64,000 nucleotides of DNA from Roseateles sp. SL47. GTDB lineage: Bacteria > Pseudomonadota > Gammaproteobacteria > Burkholderiales > Burkholderiaceae_C. Positions 17,019 to 27,315 of the stretch are shown in pieces (within the stretch, counting starts at the first letter, position 1; each line of letters begins with the position of its first letter). The position numbers and the translations under genes are program-made. The notes under the pieces were generated by a model. That model was given only the letters and a program-made list of their open reading frames with translations. It was not told the DNA's origin and searched no databases. The DNA is taken from positions 3,906,001 through 3,970,000 of the forward strand of contig NZ_CP113068.1 of NCBI RefSeq assembly GCF_026625885.1. Direction: 5' to 3'.

Positions 17019-17840
17019 ATGACTTCCTCATCGACCTCATCTTCCATTCGCCCCTCCGCACTGCCTTCCGTGCTCGTCACCGGTGCGTCCAGCGGCATCG
17101 GTGCCGTCTACGCAGACCGTTTCGCCCGCCGGGGCCATGACCTTGTGCTGGTCGCGCGTGACGTCGCCCGCATGGAAACGCTCGCCGCACGCCTGCGGCA
17201 AGCGCATCAGGTGCAGGTCGAGGTCCTCCAGGCCGACCTCACCCAGCACAACGACGTTGCCGCCGTGGAAGCCCGTCTGCGGGATGACGCGCGTATCGGT
17301 GTCCTGATCAACAACGCCGGCATGGCGCAGACCGGTGGTTTTGTGCAGCAGAGTGCGCAGTCGGTGGAGCAGTTGATTGCGCTGAACGTCACGGCGGTCA
17401 CCCGGCTGGCGGCGGCGATCGCGCCCCGTCTGGCGGCTGCAGGGGGCGGCTCCATCATCAACATCGGCTCGGTGGTGGGCCTGGCACCGGAACTCGGCAT
17501 GACCGTCTATGGCGCCACCAAAGCCTTTGTTCTGTTCCTGTCGCAAGGGCTGACGGTGGAGTTGGCGTCCAAGGGCGTGTATGTGCAAGCCGTGCTGCCC
17601 GCCGCCACCCGCACCGAGATCTGGGAACGTGTCGGCATCGATGTGAACACGCTGCCGGAAGTGATGGGCGTGGATGAACTGGTGGATGCCGCACTGGTGG
17701 GATATGACCGCCGCGAGCTCGTCACCATCCCCCCGCTGTCTGTGGCGGAGCGCTGGCCGGCGCTGGACGGGGCGCGTCAGGGCCTGATCTCCGACCTGCG
17801 CCAGGCTCATGCGGCCGAGCGTTATCGTCCCCAGGCTTGA
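17019..17840 (+). CDS. Short-chain dehydrogenase/reductase
   Basis: A 273-residue classical SDR. The cofactor motif TGASSGIG is near residue 21, NNAG near 96, and the catalytic Ser is in IINIGSVVG. The catalytic Tyr and Lys are in VYGATKAF. It acts on an unknown carbonyl or alcohol with NAD(P). The gene is followed 21 bases later by a medium-chain oxidoreductase. The pair is probably controlled by the divergent TetR regulator, as often found for stress-inducible detoxification operons. Confidence 0.92.
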   Translation: MTSSSTSSSIRPSALPSVLVTGASSGIGAVYADRFARRGHDLVLVARDVARMETLAARLRQAHQVQVEVLQADLTQHNDVAAVEARLRDDARIGVLINNAGMAQTGGFVQQSAQSVEQLIALNVTAVTRLAAAIAPRLAAAGGGSIINIGSVVGLAPELGMTVYGATKAFVLFLSQGLTVELASKGVYVQAVLPAATRTEIWERVGIDVNTLPEVMGVDELVDAALVGYDRRELVTIPPLSVAERWPALDGARQGLISDLRQAHAAERYRPQA

Positions 17841-17861
17841 ACGATGAGGTCAGCACCGCCC

Positions 17862-18872
17862 ATGAAAGCCCTCACCTTCAAGCGTTACGGGAAGTCGCCC
17901 GATGTCGGTCTTTCCACGCTCGACCGGCCGACGATTCAGCCGGACGAGATCCTGGTCCAGATTCACGCCGCTGGCCTGAATCCGGTGGACAACATCGTGG
18001 TGGGAGGCAGCTTCAAAGCGGTGCTGCACTTCCAGTTCCCGGCGGTTCTGGGCAGCGACCTCGCGGGTGTAGTTGTGGAAGTGGGCAGCCGGGTGACGCG
18101 GTTCCGGCCCGGGGATGCGGTGTTCGCCAGCGTCTTCGACCTGGGACGCGGTTCGCTCGCGGAGTTCGTCGCCGTGCCGGAAAGCGCGGCCGCCTTGAAG
18201 CCGTCCAATCTGGATTTTGTGCAGGCGGCCGCAGTGCCCATGGTGGGCCTCACCTCATGGCAGACCTTGAAGGACCGCATGGATCTGCGGCCGGGCCAGA
18301 AGGTCTTCATTCCGGCGGGGTCCGGTGGCATAGGGACCTTCGCGATCCAGTTGGCCCGCCTGCTGGGGGCGAAGGTGGGCACCACTGTCAGTACGGGAAA
18401 CGTTGAGCTGGTGCGCGGCCTGGGGGCCGACGACATCATCGACTACAAGACACAGGACTTCGAGCACACCCTGCGTGGCTACGACGCCGTGTTGGGCACG
18501 GTGCGCGGTGACGGCGTGGAGAAGTCGCTGAACATCCTCAAGCCGGGCGGACGCATCGTGTCCTTGGTGGGTCCGGTGGACCCGGCCTTTGCACGGAGCA
18601 AGCAGCTCAATCCGCTGCTCACCTGGGTGTTCGGGCTGATGAGCCGCAAAATCCGAAAGTTGTCCAAGAAAAAAGGCGTGGACTACGCCTTTCACTTCGT
18701 ACGGCCGGATGGCCATCAATTGGCGGAGATTCGGGCGCTGCTCGAGGGGGGGCGCATTCGCCCCGTCATCGACCGGGTGTTCCCGTTCGACCAGGCCAAG
18801 GAGGCGCTGGACTACCTGGCACTGGGACGGGCCAAGGGCAAGGTGGTGGTCCAGTTATCCGCTCAGCCGTGA
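17862..18872 (+). CDS. Medium-chain NAD(P)-dependent oxidoreductase (quinone reductase-like)
   Basis: The protein begins MKALTFKRYGKS (ATG 17862; an ATG at 17844 in the same frame is less likely) and has 336 residues. The N-terminal GroES-like domain has GLNPVDNIVVGG and GSDLAGVVVEVG. The Rossmann domain has the motif AGSGGIGTFAIQLARLLGA. No zinc-binding cysteine cluster is visible, so it belongs to the zinc-independent quinone or enone reductases. It probably reduces reactive carbonyls together with the upstream SDR. It is convergent with the DUF350 gene and overlaps it by 10 bases. Confidence 0.9.
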   Translation: MKALTFKRYGKSPDVGLSTLDRPTIQPDEILVQIHAAGLNPVDNIVVGGSFKAVLHFQFPAVLGSDLAGVVVEVGSRVTRFRPGDAVFASVFDLGRGSLAEFVAVPESAAALKPSNLDFVQAAAVPMVGLTSWQTLKDRMDLRPGQKVFIPAGSGGIGTFAIQLARLLGAKVGTTVSTGNVELVRGLGADDIIDYKTQDFEHTLRGYDAVLGTVRGDGVEKSLNILKPGGRIVSLVGPVDPAFARSKQLNPLLTWVFGLMSRKIRKLSKKKGVDYAFHFVRPDGHQLAEIRALLEGGRIRPVIDRVFPFDQAKEALDYLALGRAKGKVVVQLSAQP

Positions 18873-19087
18873 ATGGCCGCCGCCACGATCTGGCCGATGG
18901 AGATGCACATCGCCGCCACCACCACGGCCAGCGCCATGTTCTTGTGCTCGACGATTTCTTCCCACAGTTTGTAGGGGGTGAGCTTGTCGATGATGACGAA
19001 GCTGATCCAGAACACCAGCACGCCAATCATGGCATACAGGATGGAGCCCAGCACGATGCCGGGTTTGAGCCACTCAAAACCTTCCAT
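18863..19087 (-). CDS. DUF350 family small membrane protein
   Basis: A 74-residue protein with two membrane segments (IVLGSILYAMIGVLVFWISF and ALAVVVAAMCISIGQIVAAA) separated by the conserved motif DKLTPYKLWEEIVEHKN. This is one half of the DUF350 (YjfL) unit. It is the last gene of a minus-strand operon after the DUF4178 protein (gap 21 bases). The function of the family is not established; DUF350 genes often accompany DUF4178 and SPFH-type genes. Confidence 0.88.
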   Translation of the reverse strand: MEGFEWLKPGIVLGSILYAMIGVLVFWISFVIIDKLTPYKLWEEIVEHKNMALAVVVAAMCISIGQIVAAAIHG

Positions 19088-19108
19088 GGGAATCTCCTTG
19101 TGTAAGGG

Positions 19109-20707
19109 CTACTTGTGCCCGCCGCCACCACTGCTGTAGCCGCCGTACGAACCGCCGCCCGAGCCTGAATAGATCGCACCGCTGCCCGAATTGCGCTTGC
19201 ATTGCTGATACTCCGCACTGCTGGCGCCGTAGGTGTTCTTGTAGTCCTGGCAATCATCCCGGCTGCAGGCCCGCAGGAAGGCAAACAGCAGTGCCAGCAG
19301 CAGCAAGCCGACGGTGACCTTCACCAGCAGCGACGTGGTGTCAGACCCGGACGCCACGTCGCGGCGCAGCGAGCCGAGCTGCTGCTCCGGCAGTGCAAAT
19401 GCGCGCTGCACCTCGGCTGCATCCACCGCCCGGCCCTGGCTCCAGGTGATTTCCTGACCGGTCTGCTCGGAACTCAGCAACTCCAGCCGCCCACCGTTGC
19501 GCCATTCGTAGTCGCCCACCCGCGCGCGTTCGTCCCGGCGCACGCGCCAGTAGAACTCGCCCAGCACGTAGGTCACTTTGGCGGTGTAGGTCCAGCGCCG
19601 CTTGAAGGTCTTGTCCTTCCACGTCACTGTGTCCTTGCCGGACTTGGCAGGCGCTCCGGTGATCGGGCGCACCACGCTCCAGCCTTCTTCGGTGTCCACC
19701 AGAAAGGCGAAGCCCTCGATCTTGTTGAAGAGCAGGTATTCGCGCCAGAAGGTCTGCTCGTCCTCAGGGCTCTCCGGAATGTCGACCCGTTCCATGTAGC
19801 CCACCACCTGCCAGGGCTTGGGTGTGCCGCCACTGAGCGCCAGGTCGCCGCTGGTGCCCAGCGGAATCTGCGGGTCACCGCCGGTGATCTGGTGGTAGGC
19901 CGACAGCTCGGCGCCGACCCCCTTGGACACATCCACCACCGATTTGCATTGGTGGCAGACAATGGATTGCGTGGTCTCCAGCTGCGGCTCCAAGGAGGCG
20001 CCGCAATTGGGGCAGGGGACGGCTCTGGACTTGACCGAGGCCGTGCTGTCCTGCCGGAGTCCGGTCATGGCCAGATCTGACAGCCGCACCGAGCGGCCTA
20101 CCGACCAGGTGGGGGCCGCCGGGTCGCTGTAGTCCAGCGTGGCCACTTCGCCCTGGGTGTTGCGCAGGTCCACCACCCAATAGCTGCTGTCCATGCGCGG
20201 CGCATGCGGCAGTTCACCCTCGGCGGCGGCAAGGGTGGCGCTGAACCTGGAGGCCACCTGCCAGGCGGCGCCGCCCAGCATCTGCAGGCCGCCCGCGCTG
20301 AGGCTGTCCGGATTGGGCGCACGATCGCTCAGCGGCGCCTCGAAGCTCATCACGAACTGACCGTTGTCCTCGGACAGCCATCCGCTGCGCGGCGGTGTAT
20401 CGGCATTGGCATCGAACAGCACATGCCATTCGTTCCAGCCACCGTCGGCATAGGCCATCTGCAGCCGGCCGACCACTACAAATCCGGCGCCCGCAAAGCG
20501 GCCCGCCGCGCCCAGTTGGAGCGGTGAATAGTCCTGGAACAGTTCGGCGCTCTGACCGACGCGGCGCAGCGTCTCACCCTCACGCAGCAGCGTGGAGCGG
20601 CAATAGCTGCAGACCGTGCTGGCGGACGCGGGCGAGGCGAACTCGACCGGCCCGCCGCAATTCGGGCAGAACGCCTGCCAGCGGCGTTGGGGGGCTGAAG
20701 TAGCCAA
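19109..20707 (-). CDS. DUF4178 protein with two zinc ribbons and a C-terminal membrane anchor
   Basis: A 532-residue protein. A zinc ribbon FCPNCGG...CSYCRS lies at residues 14-40, followed by a first DUF4178-type beta domain. A second ribbon PCPNCGA...CHQCKS lies near 230-262, followed by a second DUF4178 domain with typical EWRVRRDERARVGDYEW-like phrases. Near the C-terminus is a single membrane helix (LLVKVTVGLLLLALLFAFL), then a cysteine-containing stretch and a Gly/Ser/Tyr tail. It lies between the SPFH and DUF350 genes. It probably forms a membrane-associated assembly with them; the biochemical role is unknown. Confidence 0.85.
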   Translation of the reverse strand: MATSAPQRRWQAFCPNCGGPVEFASPASASTVCSYCRSTLLREGETLRRVGQSAELFQDYSPLQLGAAGRFAGAGFVVVGRLQMAYADGGWNEWHVLFDANADTPPRSGWLSEDNGQFVMSFEAPLSDRAPNPDSLSAGGLQMLGGAAWQVASRFSATLAAAEGELPHAPRMDSSYWVVDLRNTQGEVATLDYSDPAAPTWSVGRSVRLSDLAMTGLRQDSTASVKSRAVPCPNCGASLEPQLETTQSIVCHQCKSVVDVSKGVGAELSAYHQITGGDPQIPLGTSGDLALSGGTPKPWQVVGYMERVDIPESPEDEQTFWREYLLFNKIEGFAFLVDTEEGWSVVRPITGAPAKSGKDTVTWKDKTFKRRWTYTAKVTYVLGEFYWRVRRDERARVGDYEWRNGGRLELLSSEQTGQEITWSQGRAVDAAEVQRAFALPEQQLGSLRRDVASGSDTTSLLVKVTVGLLLLALLFAFLRACSRDDCQDYKNTYGASSAEYQQCKRNSGSGAIYSGSGGGSYGGYSSGGGGHK

Positions 20708-20726
20708 TCAGGCGCTCGGGATCAGA

Positions 20727-21812
20727 TCAGCTGAGCTTTTTGAGCAGCTCCGCCTTCTTGGCAGCAAATTCCTCGTCGGTCAGGATGCCCTTGGCCTTGA
20801 GGTCTCCCAGCTTTTCCAGCAGCAGCAGGACTTCGTCCGCGCTTTGGCTGACCGGTTGCGGCGTGACAGGGCCCGCTGGTGCTGTGCCCGGCTGTTGCGG
20901 CTGGGCCTGCGCGGCAGCACCGGCTTGGCCTTGGGCCAGGCCGCTCTGCAACTGCTGCGCCAGCGTCTGGCCGAGCGCCAGGCCCGCGCCCAGGCCCATG
21001 GCGTCGCCCGCCACGCCACCACCACCCGAGCCCACGCCTTCGGCGAGCTTGGGGATGGCCTGCGCGGTCTGGTATTGCAGAAACTGGTTCATGTTCTGGC
21101 CGATCATGCCCATGCCGATTTTCTGGTCCAGGATCTTCTGCAGCTCTTCCGGCAGGGACACGTTCTGCAGCGTGACCGACTCCAGCTTCAGGCCCAGTGC
21201 TTCAAACGCCGGTGCGGTGGCGGCCTGCAGGGCCTTGGCAAATTCCACCTGGTTGGCGGCCAGGTCCAGGAAGGGGATGCCGGACTGGGCCACGGCATCG
21301 CTGATGTGCTGCAGCATCAAGCCACGGAGCTGGCCGTCCAGCTCGGTGACGGTGTAACGCTCACGTGTACCGGAGATTTCGGTGTGGAAGCGCTTGGCGT
21401 CCGCCACCCGGTAGCTGTAGTTGCCAAAGCCGCGCAGGCGCACCGCACCGAAGTCCTTGTCGCGGATGGTGACGGCTTGGGTGGTGCCCCAACGCTGGTC
21501 CACCTGTTGGCGGGTGCTGAAGAAATAGACGTCGCTCTTGAACGGGGATTCAAACAGCTTGTCCCAGTTCTTCAGATAGGTCAGCACCGGCAGGGTCTGG
21601 GTGGTGAGCTTGTACATGCCGGGGCCGAACACGTCCGCCACCTTGCCTTCGTTCACAAACACCGCCACCTGGGACTCGCGCACCGTCAGCGAGGCGCCGT
21701 ACTGGATTTCGAAATCCTGCATCGGGTAGCGCCAGGCGAGGACGCCGTTGTTGTCCTCCGTCCATTGGATGATGTCTATGAACTGTTTCTTGATGAAGTC
21801 CATCAGGCCCAT
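20727..21812 (-). CDS. SPFH domain protein with C-terminal SHOCT domain
   Basis: A 361-residue protein. Residues about 1-240 form an SPFH/band-7-like domain of the kind called virion core protein-like (MGLMDFIKKQFIDIIQWTED, GVLAWRYPMQDFEIQYGASL). A Gly/Ala/Gln/Pro-rich linker follows. The last 30 residues (LGDLKAKGILTDEEFAAKK) are a SHOCT oligomerisation motif. It has no signal peptide, so it is probably cytoplasmic and membrane-peripheral. It is the first gene of the three-gene operon with DUF4178 and DUF350. Confidence 0.88.
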   Translation of the reverse strand: MGLMDFIKKQFIDIIQWTEDNNGVLAWRYPMQDFEIQYGASLTVRESQVAVFVNEGKVADVFGPGMYKLTTQTLPVLTYLKNWDKLFESPFKSDVYFFSTRQQVDQRWGTTQAVTIRDKDFGAVRLRGFGNYSYRVADAKRFHTEISGTRERYTVTELDGQLRGLMLQHISDAVAQSGIPFLDLAANQVEFAKALQAATAPAFEALGLKLESVTLQNVSLPEELQKILDQKIGMGMIGQNMNQFLQYQTAQAIPKLAEGVGSGGGGVAGDAMGLGAGLALGQTLAQQLQSGLAQGQAGAAAQAQPQQPGTAPAGPVTPQPVSQSADEVLLLLEKLGDLKAKGILTDEEFAAKKAELLKKLS

Positions 21813-22085
21813 GGCGCTGCTCCGAGAAAAAGCGACCCTCTTGATCGCGGGATGGAGTATCTCTCAGCTGCCGGGGGGGCGTCGCTCCCCCGGCAGGGGG
21901 ACGGGAGGAGGGCGGCTTCGTCCGGGGCGCCCGGCCTTGAAGGTTTTTCCGGTACCCAACCAGCAGCACGTCGCGATCTTGATGGAATCTTGATGCGCCT
22001 CTTGTCAGCTTCTACGAGGCTTTGACGGCCGCCTTTCTAGAGTTCAGTCATCCCAAAACGTCCCCGCCTGAAGGGGCTGACTCTC

Positions 22086-22181
22086 ATGGATGCACTGTTT
22101 CTTGGACTGAGTGCGCTGCTGTTCCTGGTGGCCGTCGGGCTGGCCGTGGCCAGTCACCGGCTTGCGGAGGGCGGGCAATGA
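22086..22181 (+). CDS. 31-aa single-helix membrane protein upstream of kdpF
   Basis: The frame ATG 22086 to TGA 22181 encodes MDALFLGLSALLFLVAVGLA followed by VASHRLAEGGQ: a single membrane helix with a short basic/acidic C-tail. Its stop overlaps the kdpF start (ATGA, 22178-22181), which argues for translational coupling. Similar short, unnamed ORFs precede kdpF in other bacteria as far as I recall. It may be an extra small subunit or stabiliser of the Kdp complex, by analogy with KdpF. Confidence 0.65.
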   Translation: MDALFLGLSALLFLVAVGLAVASHRLAEGGQ

Positions 22182-22267
22182 ACGTCCTCTACTGGCTCAC
22201 CGGCCTGATGTCGGCCGCTTTGTTTATTTATCTGCTGGTCGCGCTCTGGCGCGCCGAGCGGTTCTGA
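22178..22267 (+). CDS. kdpF: Potassium-transporting ATPase subunit KdpF
   Basis: A 29-residue peptide: MNVLYWLTGLMSAALFIYLL then VALWRAERF. Length, single helix and the LLVALWRAERF end are typical of KdpF, the lipid-like stabilising peptide of the KdpFABC complex. GGAGGGCGGG precedes the start. It is followed 9 bases later by kdpA. Confidence 0.92.
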   Translation: MNVLYWLTGLMSAALFIYLLVALWRAERF

Positions 22268-22276
22268 AAGCTGGCC

Positions 22277-24073
22277 ATGAACAGCCTGGCAACCCTCAAT
22301 CTCGTCCTCTTTCTCGGCCTGGTCCTGCTGCTGGCGTGGCCGCTGGCCCGCTGGATCACCCGTCTGGCCAGTGGCCGCCTGCCAGCCTGGATGCTGGCCG
22401 TGGAGCGTCCTTTCATGCGTCTGGCCGGCATCCGGCCGGCGCAGGGCATGCACTGGAAGCAATACGCGCTGGCCTTGCTGATCTTCAACTTCATCGGTGT
22501 GCTGGTCGTCTACGGACTGCAGCGGTTTCAGGACATCCTGCCGCTGAACCCGCAGGCCATGGGCGCCGTCAGCCCGGATTCGGCCTTCAACACGGCCATC
22601 AGCTTCGTGGCCAACACCAACTGGCAGGGGTATGGCGGCGAAGCCACCATGAGCTACCTCACCCAGATGCTGGCGCTGACGGTCCAGAACTTCCTGTCCG
22701 CTGCCACCGGCATTGCGGTGGTGTTTGCGCTCATCCGCGGCTTCATGCACAAGCTCAGCGGCCATGTGGGCAATTTCTGGTCGGACATCTGCCGCATCAC
22801 GCTGTGGCTGCTGCTGCCCTTGTCCTTCGTGCTGGCGCTGGTGTTTGTGCAGCAAGGCGTGATCCAGAACTTTGACGCCTACAAAAATGTCCAGACGCTG
22901 GAAGCCACGGACTACCAGACCCCGCGTCTGGGCGCCGACGGCCAACCGGTGAACGACGACAAGGGCCAGCCGGTGATGGACGCCCAGCGCACCACCACCC
23001 AGACACTGGCCATGGGCCCGATTGCCTCGCAGGAGTCGATCAAGATGCTGGGGACCAACGGCGGCGGCTTCCTGAACGCCAACTCGGCCCATCCCTACGA
23101 GAACCCCACACCGCTGACCAATCTGCTGCAGATCCTGGCCATCTTCCTGATCCCGGCGGCGCTGTGCATCAGCTTCGGCCAGTTGGTGGGAGATTGGCGC
23201 CAGGGCGTGGCCGTGCTGTCCGCCATGACCGTGCTGTTTGTGGCCGGTGTGCTGGTGGCCACGCCGGCGGAGCAGGCGGGCAATCCGCTGGTGGCCGCCC
23301 AGGGCGTGGACATCCAGGCCAGCGACCTGCAGGCCGGTGGCAACATGGAAGGCAAGGAAACGCGCTTTGGCATCTCCGCCAGTTCGCTGTTTGCCGTTGT
23401 CACCACGGCCGCCTCGTGCGGCGCGGTCAACGCCATGCACGATTCGTTCACCCCGATCGGTGGCGCCGTGCCGATGGTGATGATGATGCTGGGCGAGGTG
23501 GTCTTCGGGGGGGTGGGCACCGGCCTTTACGGCATGCTGGTGTTTGCCATCCTGGCGGTGTTCATCGCCGGTCTGATGATTGGCCGCACGCCGGAATACC
23601 TGGGAAAGAAGATCGAGCCCTATGAGATGAAGATGAGCGCTGTGGCGCTGCTGGTCACACCCATCGTGGTGCTGGCGGGCACGGCCGTGGCGGTGCTCAC
23701 GCCGCTGGGCACGGGCAGCGTGGCCAACCCGGGTGTGCATGGCTTCAGTGAAATCCTCTATGCCTTCACCTCGGCCGCCAACAACAACGGCAGTGCCTTT
23801 GCCGGCCTGTCGGCCAACACCCCGTTCTACAACACCCTGCTGGGCATCGCGATGTGGCTGGGCCGCTTCCTGATGATCGTGCCGGTGCTGGCCATTGCGG
23901 GCAGCCTGGCCGCCAAGAAGAAGGTGCCGGTGGGCGAGGGCACCTTGCCCACCCACGGACCGCTGTTTGTGGTGCTGCTGATCGGCACCGTGCTGCTGGT
24001 CGGCCTGCTGAACTATGTCCCCGCGCTTGCGCTCGGCCCGGTCGTGGAGCACCTGATGCTCTGGACCCATTGA
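22277..24073 (+). CDS. kdpA: Potassium-transporting ATPase, K+-binding subunit KdpA
   Basis: A 598-residue polytopic inner membrane protein, about 40 residues longer than the E. coli protein. The selectivity-filter-like loops of the potassium transporter superfamily are visible: [34 protein letters not shown], and [21 protein letters not shown], with [14 protein letters not shown] as the fourth. It forms the channel-like entry for K+ in the KdpFABC pump, which scavenges potassium at low supply or osmotic stress. Confidence 0.97.
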   Translation: MNSLATLNLVLFLGLVLLLAWPLARWITRLASGRLPAWMLAVERPFMRLAGIRPAQGMHWKQYALALLIFNFIGVLVVYGLQRFQDILPLNPQAMGAVSPDSAFNTAISFVANTNWQGYGGEATMSYLTQMLALTVQNFLSAATGIAVVFALIRGFMHKLSGHVGNFWSDICRITLWLLLPLSFVLALVFVQQGVIQNFDAYKNVQTLEATDYQTPRLGADGQPVNDDKGQPVMDAQRTTTQTLAMGPIASQESIKMLGTNGGGFLNANSAHPYENPTPLTNLLQILAIFLIPAALCISFGQLVGDWRQGVAVLSAMTVLFVAGVLVATPAEQAGNPLVAAQGVDIQASDLQAGGNMEGKETRFGISASSLFAVVTTAASCGAVNAMHDSFTPIGGAVPMVMMMLGEVVFGGVGTGLYGMLVFAILAVFIAGLMIGRTPEYLGKKIEPYEMKMSAVALLVTPIVVLAGTAVAVLTPLGTGSVANPGVHGFSEILYAFTSAANNNGSAFAGLSANTPFYNTLLGIAMWLGRFLMIVPVLAIAGSLAAKKKVPVGEGTLPTHGPLFVVLLIGTVLLVGLLNYVPALALGPVVEHLMLWTH

Positions 24074-24089
24074 TTCGCCGGAGCCTGTG

Positions 24090-26333
24090 ATGACAACACA
24101 ACTCAAGACGATGTCCACCTCCATCCCGGCCGCTGCTCGCGGTGACGCAGCCATCGCTGCACCCGACGGTGCCTCGGGCGGGCCGTCTGGCCCCTCCCAG
24201 GGCGGTGCTGGCCCGGGGGGGCGTTCGCCACGGCCCCAGCGGGACAACAGCCTCTGGGATCCCGCGCTGGTGAAGCCCGCACTGCGCCAGTCGTTTGCCA
24301 AGCTGGCGCCCTCGGTGCAGTTGCGCAACCCGGTGATGTTTGTGGTGTACGCGGGCAGCGTGCTCACCACCGGTCTGTGGCTGGCCAGCTTCAGTCAACC
24401 AGCCCTGGCAGGGGCCGAGGGCCCCGGTTTCATGCTGGGCATCGCCCTGTGGCTGTGGTTCACCGTGCTGTTCGCCAACTTCGCCGAAGCGCTGGCCGAA
24501 GGACGCTCCAAGGCGCAGGCCGCCTCGTTGCGCGGCCTCAAGGCCAAAACCTGGGCCAAGAAGCTGGAGCAGCCGCGCCATGGCTCTTCCTGGCATCCGG
24601 TGAATTCGGACGAGCTGCGCAAGGGCCATGTGGTGCTGGTGGAAGCCGGTGACCTGGTGCCCCTGGACGGCGAGGTGATCGAAGGCGTGGCCTCGGTGGA
24701 CGAAAGCGCCATCACCGGCGAATCAGCGCCGGTGATCCGTGAATCCGGTGGCGACTTCTCCGCCGTCACCGGCGGCACGCGGGTGCTGTCCGACTGGGTG
24801 GTGGTGCGCATTGCCGTGAATCCGGGCGAGGCCTTCCTGGACCGCATGATTGCGATGGTGGAGGGCGCCAAGCGCCAGAAGACTCCCAACGAGATCGCCC
24901 TGACCATCCTGCTGGTGGCCCTGACGCTGGTGTTCCTGGTGGTGACGGTGACGCTGTTGCCGTTCTCGCTCTACAGCGTCAGCTCGGCCGGCGCGGGCAC
25001 GGTGGTGTCCATCACCGCCCTGGTGGCGCTGCTGGTGTGCCTGATCCCGACGACCATCGGCGGCCTGCTGTCCGCCATCGGTGTGGCCGGCATGAGCCGT
25101 TTGATGCAGGCCAACGTGGTGGCCACCTCGGGCCGTGCGGTGGAAGCCGCAGGCGACGTGGATGTGCTGATGCTGGACAAGACCGGCACCATCACCCTGG
25201 GCAACCGCCAGGCCAGCGCTTTTTTGTCCGCCCCGGGCATGTCCGAGCAGGCGCTGGCCGATGCCGCACAACTGGCTTCTCTGGCCGATGAAACGCCGGA
25301 AGGCCGGAGCATCGTGGTGCTGGCCAAGCAGCGGTTCAATCTGCGTGAGCGTGAGCTGTCCAGCCTGCAGGCCCACTTCGTGCCGTTCACCGCCCAGACG
25401 CGCATGAGCGGTGTGGATTTCGGCCAAGCCGACGCGCCGCATCGTCTGCTGCGCAAGGGCGCCGTGGACGCCATCCGCCGCTTCGTGGAGGCACAGGGGG
25501 GGCAGATGCCGGCACAGGTGTCCGCCGTGGCGGATGAAGTGGCGCGCCGCGGCAGCACGCCGCTGGTGGTGGCCGACCTGGAAGCCGGCCGGGCCCGCGT
25601 GCTGGGCGTGGTGGAACTGAAGGACATCGTCAAGGGCGGCATCAAGGAGCGTTTTGCGCAACTTCGCCGCATGGGCATCAAGACGGTGATGATCACCGGG
25701 GACAACCGCCTCACGGCCGCCGCCATTGCGGCGGAAGCCGGTGTGGATGATTTCCTGGCGGAAGCCACGCCGGAAGCCAAGCTGCAGCTGATCCGCGACT
25801 ACCAGGCAGAAGGCCGCCTGGTGGCCATGACCGGCGACGGCACCAACGACGCACCCGCCCTGGCGCAGGCCGACGTGGCCGTGGCCATGGCCAGCGGCAC
25901 GCAGGCGGCCAAGGAGGCCGGCAACATGGTGGACCTGGATTCCAACCCCACCAAACTGCTGGAAATTGTCGAGACCGGCAAGCAGCTGCTCATGACGCGC
26001 GGTTCGCTCACCACCTTCTCGATTGCCAACGACGTGGCGAAGTACTTCGCCATCATTCCGGCGATGTTCCTGGGCGCGTATCCCCAACTGGCGGCGCTGA
26101 ATGTCATGCAGCTGCACAGCCCGGCCTCGGCGATTTTGTCGGCGGTGATCTTCAACGCGCTGATCATCGTGGCGCTGATCCCGCTGGCGCTCAAGGGCGT
26201 GGCCTACCGGCCCATCGGCGCAGCTGCGCTGCTGCGTCGCAACCTCTGGATTTACGGCCTGGGCGGCCTGATCGTGCCGTTTGTCGGCATCAAGATCATC
26301 GACCTGCTGCTGGTGGCGTTGCATCTCGTCTGA
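24090..26333 (+). CDS. kdpB: Potassium-transporting P-type ATPase, subunit KdpB
   Basis: The start ATG 24090 has GGAG 7 bases upstream; a GTG codon just before it is also in frame. The protein has 747 residues, with an extra Ala/Gly/Pro-rich N-terminal tail of about 50 residues compared with E. coli. P-type motifs are all present: TGES in the actuator domain, the phosphorylated Asp in [21 protein letters not shown] and the hinge [14 protein letters not shown]. The membrane CPx equivalent region reads [15 protein letters not shown]. It hydrolyses ATP to drive K+ uptake through KdpA. Confidence 0.97.
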   Translation: MTTQLKTMSTSIPAAARGDAAIAAPDGASGGPSGPSQGGAGPGGRSPRPQRDNSLWDPALVKPALRQSFAKLAPSVQLRNPVMFVVYAGSVLTTGLWLASFSQPALAGAEGPGFMLGIALWLWFTVLFANFAEALAEGRSKAQAASLRGLKAKTWAKKLEQPRHGSSWHPVNSDELRKGHVVLVEAGDLVPLDGEVIEGVASVDESAITGESAPVIRESGGDFSAVTGGTRVLSDWVVVRIAVNPGEAFLDRMIAMVEGAKRQKTPNEIALTILLVALTLVFLVVTVTLLPFSLYSVSSAGAGTVVSITALVALLVCLIPTTIGGLLSAIGVAGMSRLMQANVVATSGRAVEAAGDVDVLMLDKTGTITLGNRQASAFLSAPGMSEQALADAAQLASLADETPEGRSIVVLAKQRFNLRERELSSLQAHFVPFTAQTRMSGVDFGQADAPHRLLRKGAVDAIRRFVEAQGGQMPAQVSAVADEVARRGSTPLVVADLEAGRARVLGVVELKDIVKGGIKERFAQLRRMGIKTVMITGDNRLTAAAIAAEAGVDDFLAEATPEAKLQLIRDYQAEGRLVAMTGDGTNDAPALAQADVAVAMASGTQAAKEAGNMVDLDSNPTKLLEIVETGKQLLMTRGSLTTFSIANDVAKYFAIIPAMFLGAYPQLAALNVMQLHSPASAILSAVIFNALIIVALIPLALKGVAYRPIGAAALLRRNLWIYGLGGLIVPFVGIKIIDLLLVALHLV

Positions 26334-26366
26334 CGCCTGCACCGTCAAGTATCAAGGACTCACACC

Positions 26367-27167
26367 ATGTCATCCAACTCCCTTCAGACCCCGGCCGCCC
26401 GCATGGCTGAACGCACCGGTCGCGATGCCGGCACCGGCCAGACCGATGCTCCCCAGGCGATGTCCACGATGCAGATGCTGCGCCCGGCGCTGGTGGCCTT
26501 TGTGCTGCTCAGCGCGGTGACCGGCCTGCTGTACCCGGCTGCCGTCACCGGCGTGGCCCAGGCACTCTTCCCGCATCAGGCGCAGGGCAGCCTGGTGGAG
26601 CAGGGCGGCAAGACTGTCGGCTCGATGCTGATCGGTCAGAACTTCAGCTCGCCGCGCTACTTCTGGGGACGCCCGTCGGCCACCGGCCCGATGGTGAACA
26701 ACGCCGCCAACTCCAGTGGTTCCAACCAGGGCCCGACCAATACGGCGCTGGTGGATGCGGTCAAGAGCCGGATTGACGCGCTGCGCGCGGCCGACCCTGG
26801 CAACACGGCCCCTGTGCCGGTGGACCTGGTCAGTGCCTCGGCCAGTGGGCTGGATCCGCACATCAGCATGGCGGCGGCCCGCTATCAGGCGGCCCGTGTG
26901 GCCCGTGAGCGGCGCTTGCCGCTGGAGACCGTGCAACGGCTGATCCAGGCCAACACGGAAAGCCGGGACCTGGCCGTCCTGGGCGAGCCACGTGTCAATG
27001 TGCTGATGCTCAACCTGGCACTGGACAAAGAGCCCGGCCAGAAGGCAGCACCGCCCGCTGCGGCGGCTCCGGCAGACTTGCCGGCTGCGCAGACGGCGCC
27101 CACCCCGTCTGCTGCCCCGTCTGCTGCCACCGCGCCTGCTGCCACCGCATCGGCGGCAGTCTCCTGA
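26367..27167 (+). CDS. kdpC: Potassium-transporting ATPase subunit KdpC
   Basis: A 266-residue protein with AAGGA before the start. A polar N-terminal extension (about 35 residues) precedes the single membrane helix ([20 protein letters not shown]). The periplasmic domain has the family motifs [26 protein letters not shown] and [22 protein letters not shown]. The last 45 residues are an Ala/Pro repeat tail not found in short KdpC proteins such as the 190-residue E. coli one. It is a chaperone-like subunit of the KdpFABC pump. Confidence 0.96.
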   Translation: MSSNSLQTPAARMAERTGRDAGTGQTDAPQAMSTMQMLRPALVAFVLLSAVTGLLYPAAVTGVAQALFPHQAQGSLVEQGGKTVGSMLIGQNFSSPRYFWGRPSATGPMVNNAANSSGSNQGPTNTALVDAVKSRIDALRAADPGNTAPVPVDLVSASASGLDPHISMAAARYQAARVARERRLPLETVQRLIQANTESRDLAVLGEPRVNVLMLNLALDKEPGQKAAPPAAAAPADLPAAQTAPTPSAAPSAATAPAATASAAVS

Positions 27168-27180
27168 CGCGGACGCCGAC

Positions 27181-27223
27181 GGCCACCGGCATTCACAGCG
27201 ATCCGACACCCAAACCGGTGGCC
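27181..27223. promoter_or_regulatory. 9-bp inverted repeat between kdpC and the porin gene
   Basis: GGCCACCGG (27181-27189) and CCGGTGGCC (27215-27223) are perfect complements with a 25-base loop, 13 bases after the kdpC stop. It could attenuate transcription into the porin, kdpD and kdpE. No T run follows. Confidence 0.35.
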
Positions 27224-27315
27224 GCACGGCCACCGACTTCCCGCGACCAACGCCGTCCGTATCCCCAGCCACTCGCTGCGGGCCGGTCGAGCCGCCGCAT
27301 TGCCTTGACTGAAGT

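Noticed and set aside
21813..22085. KdpE-binding site or potassium riboswitch upstream of kdp
   Set aside because: No T-rich KdpE-like box or recognisable riboswitch core could be identified by eye.
22154..24370. A 738-codon minus-strand frame opposite kdpA
   Set aside because: Antisense shadow of kdpA; very rich in His, Gln and Gly, with no recognisable domain.
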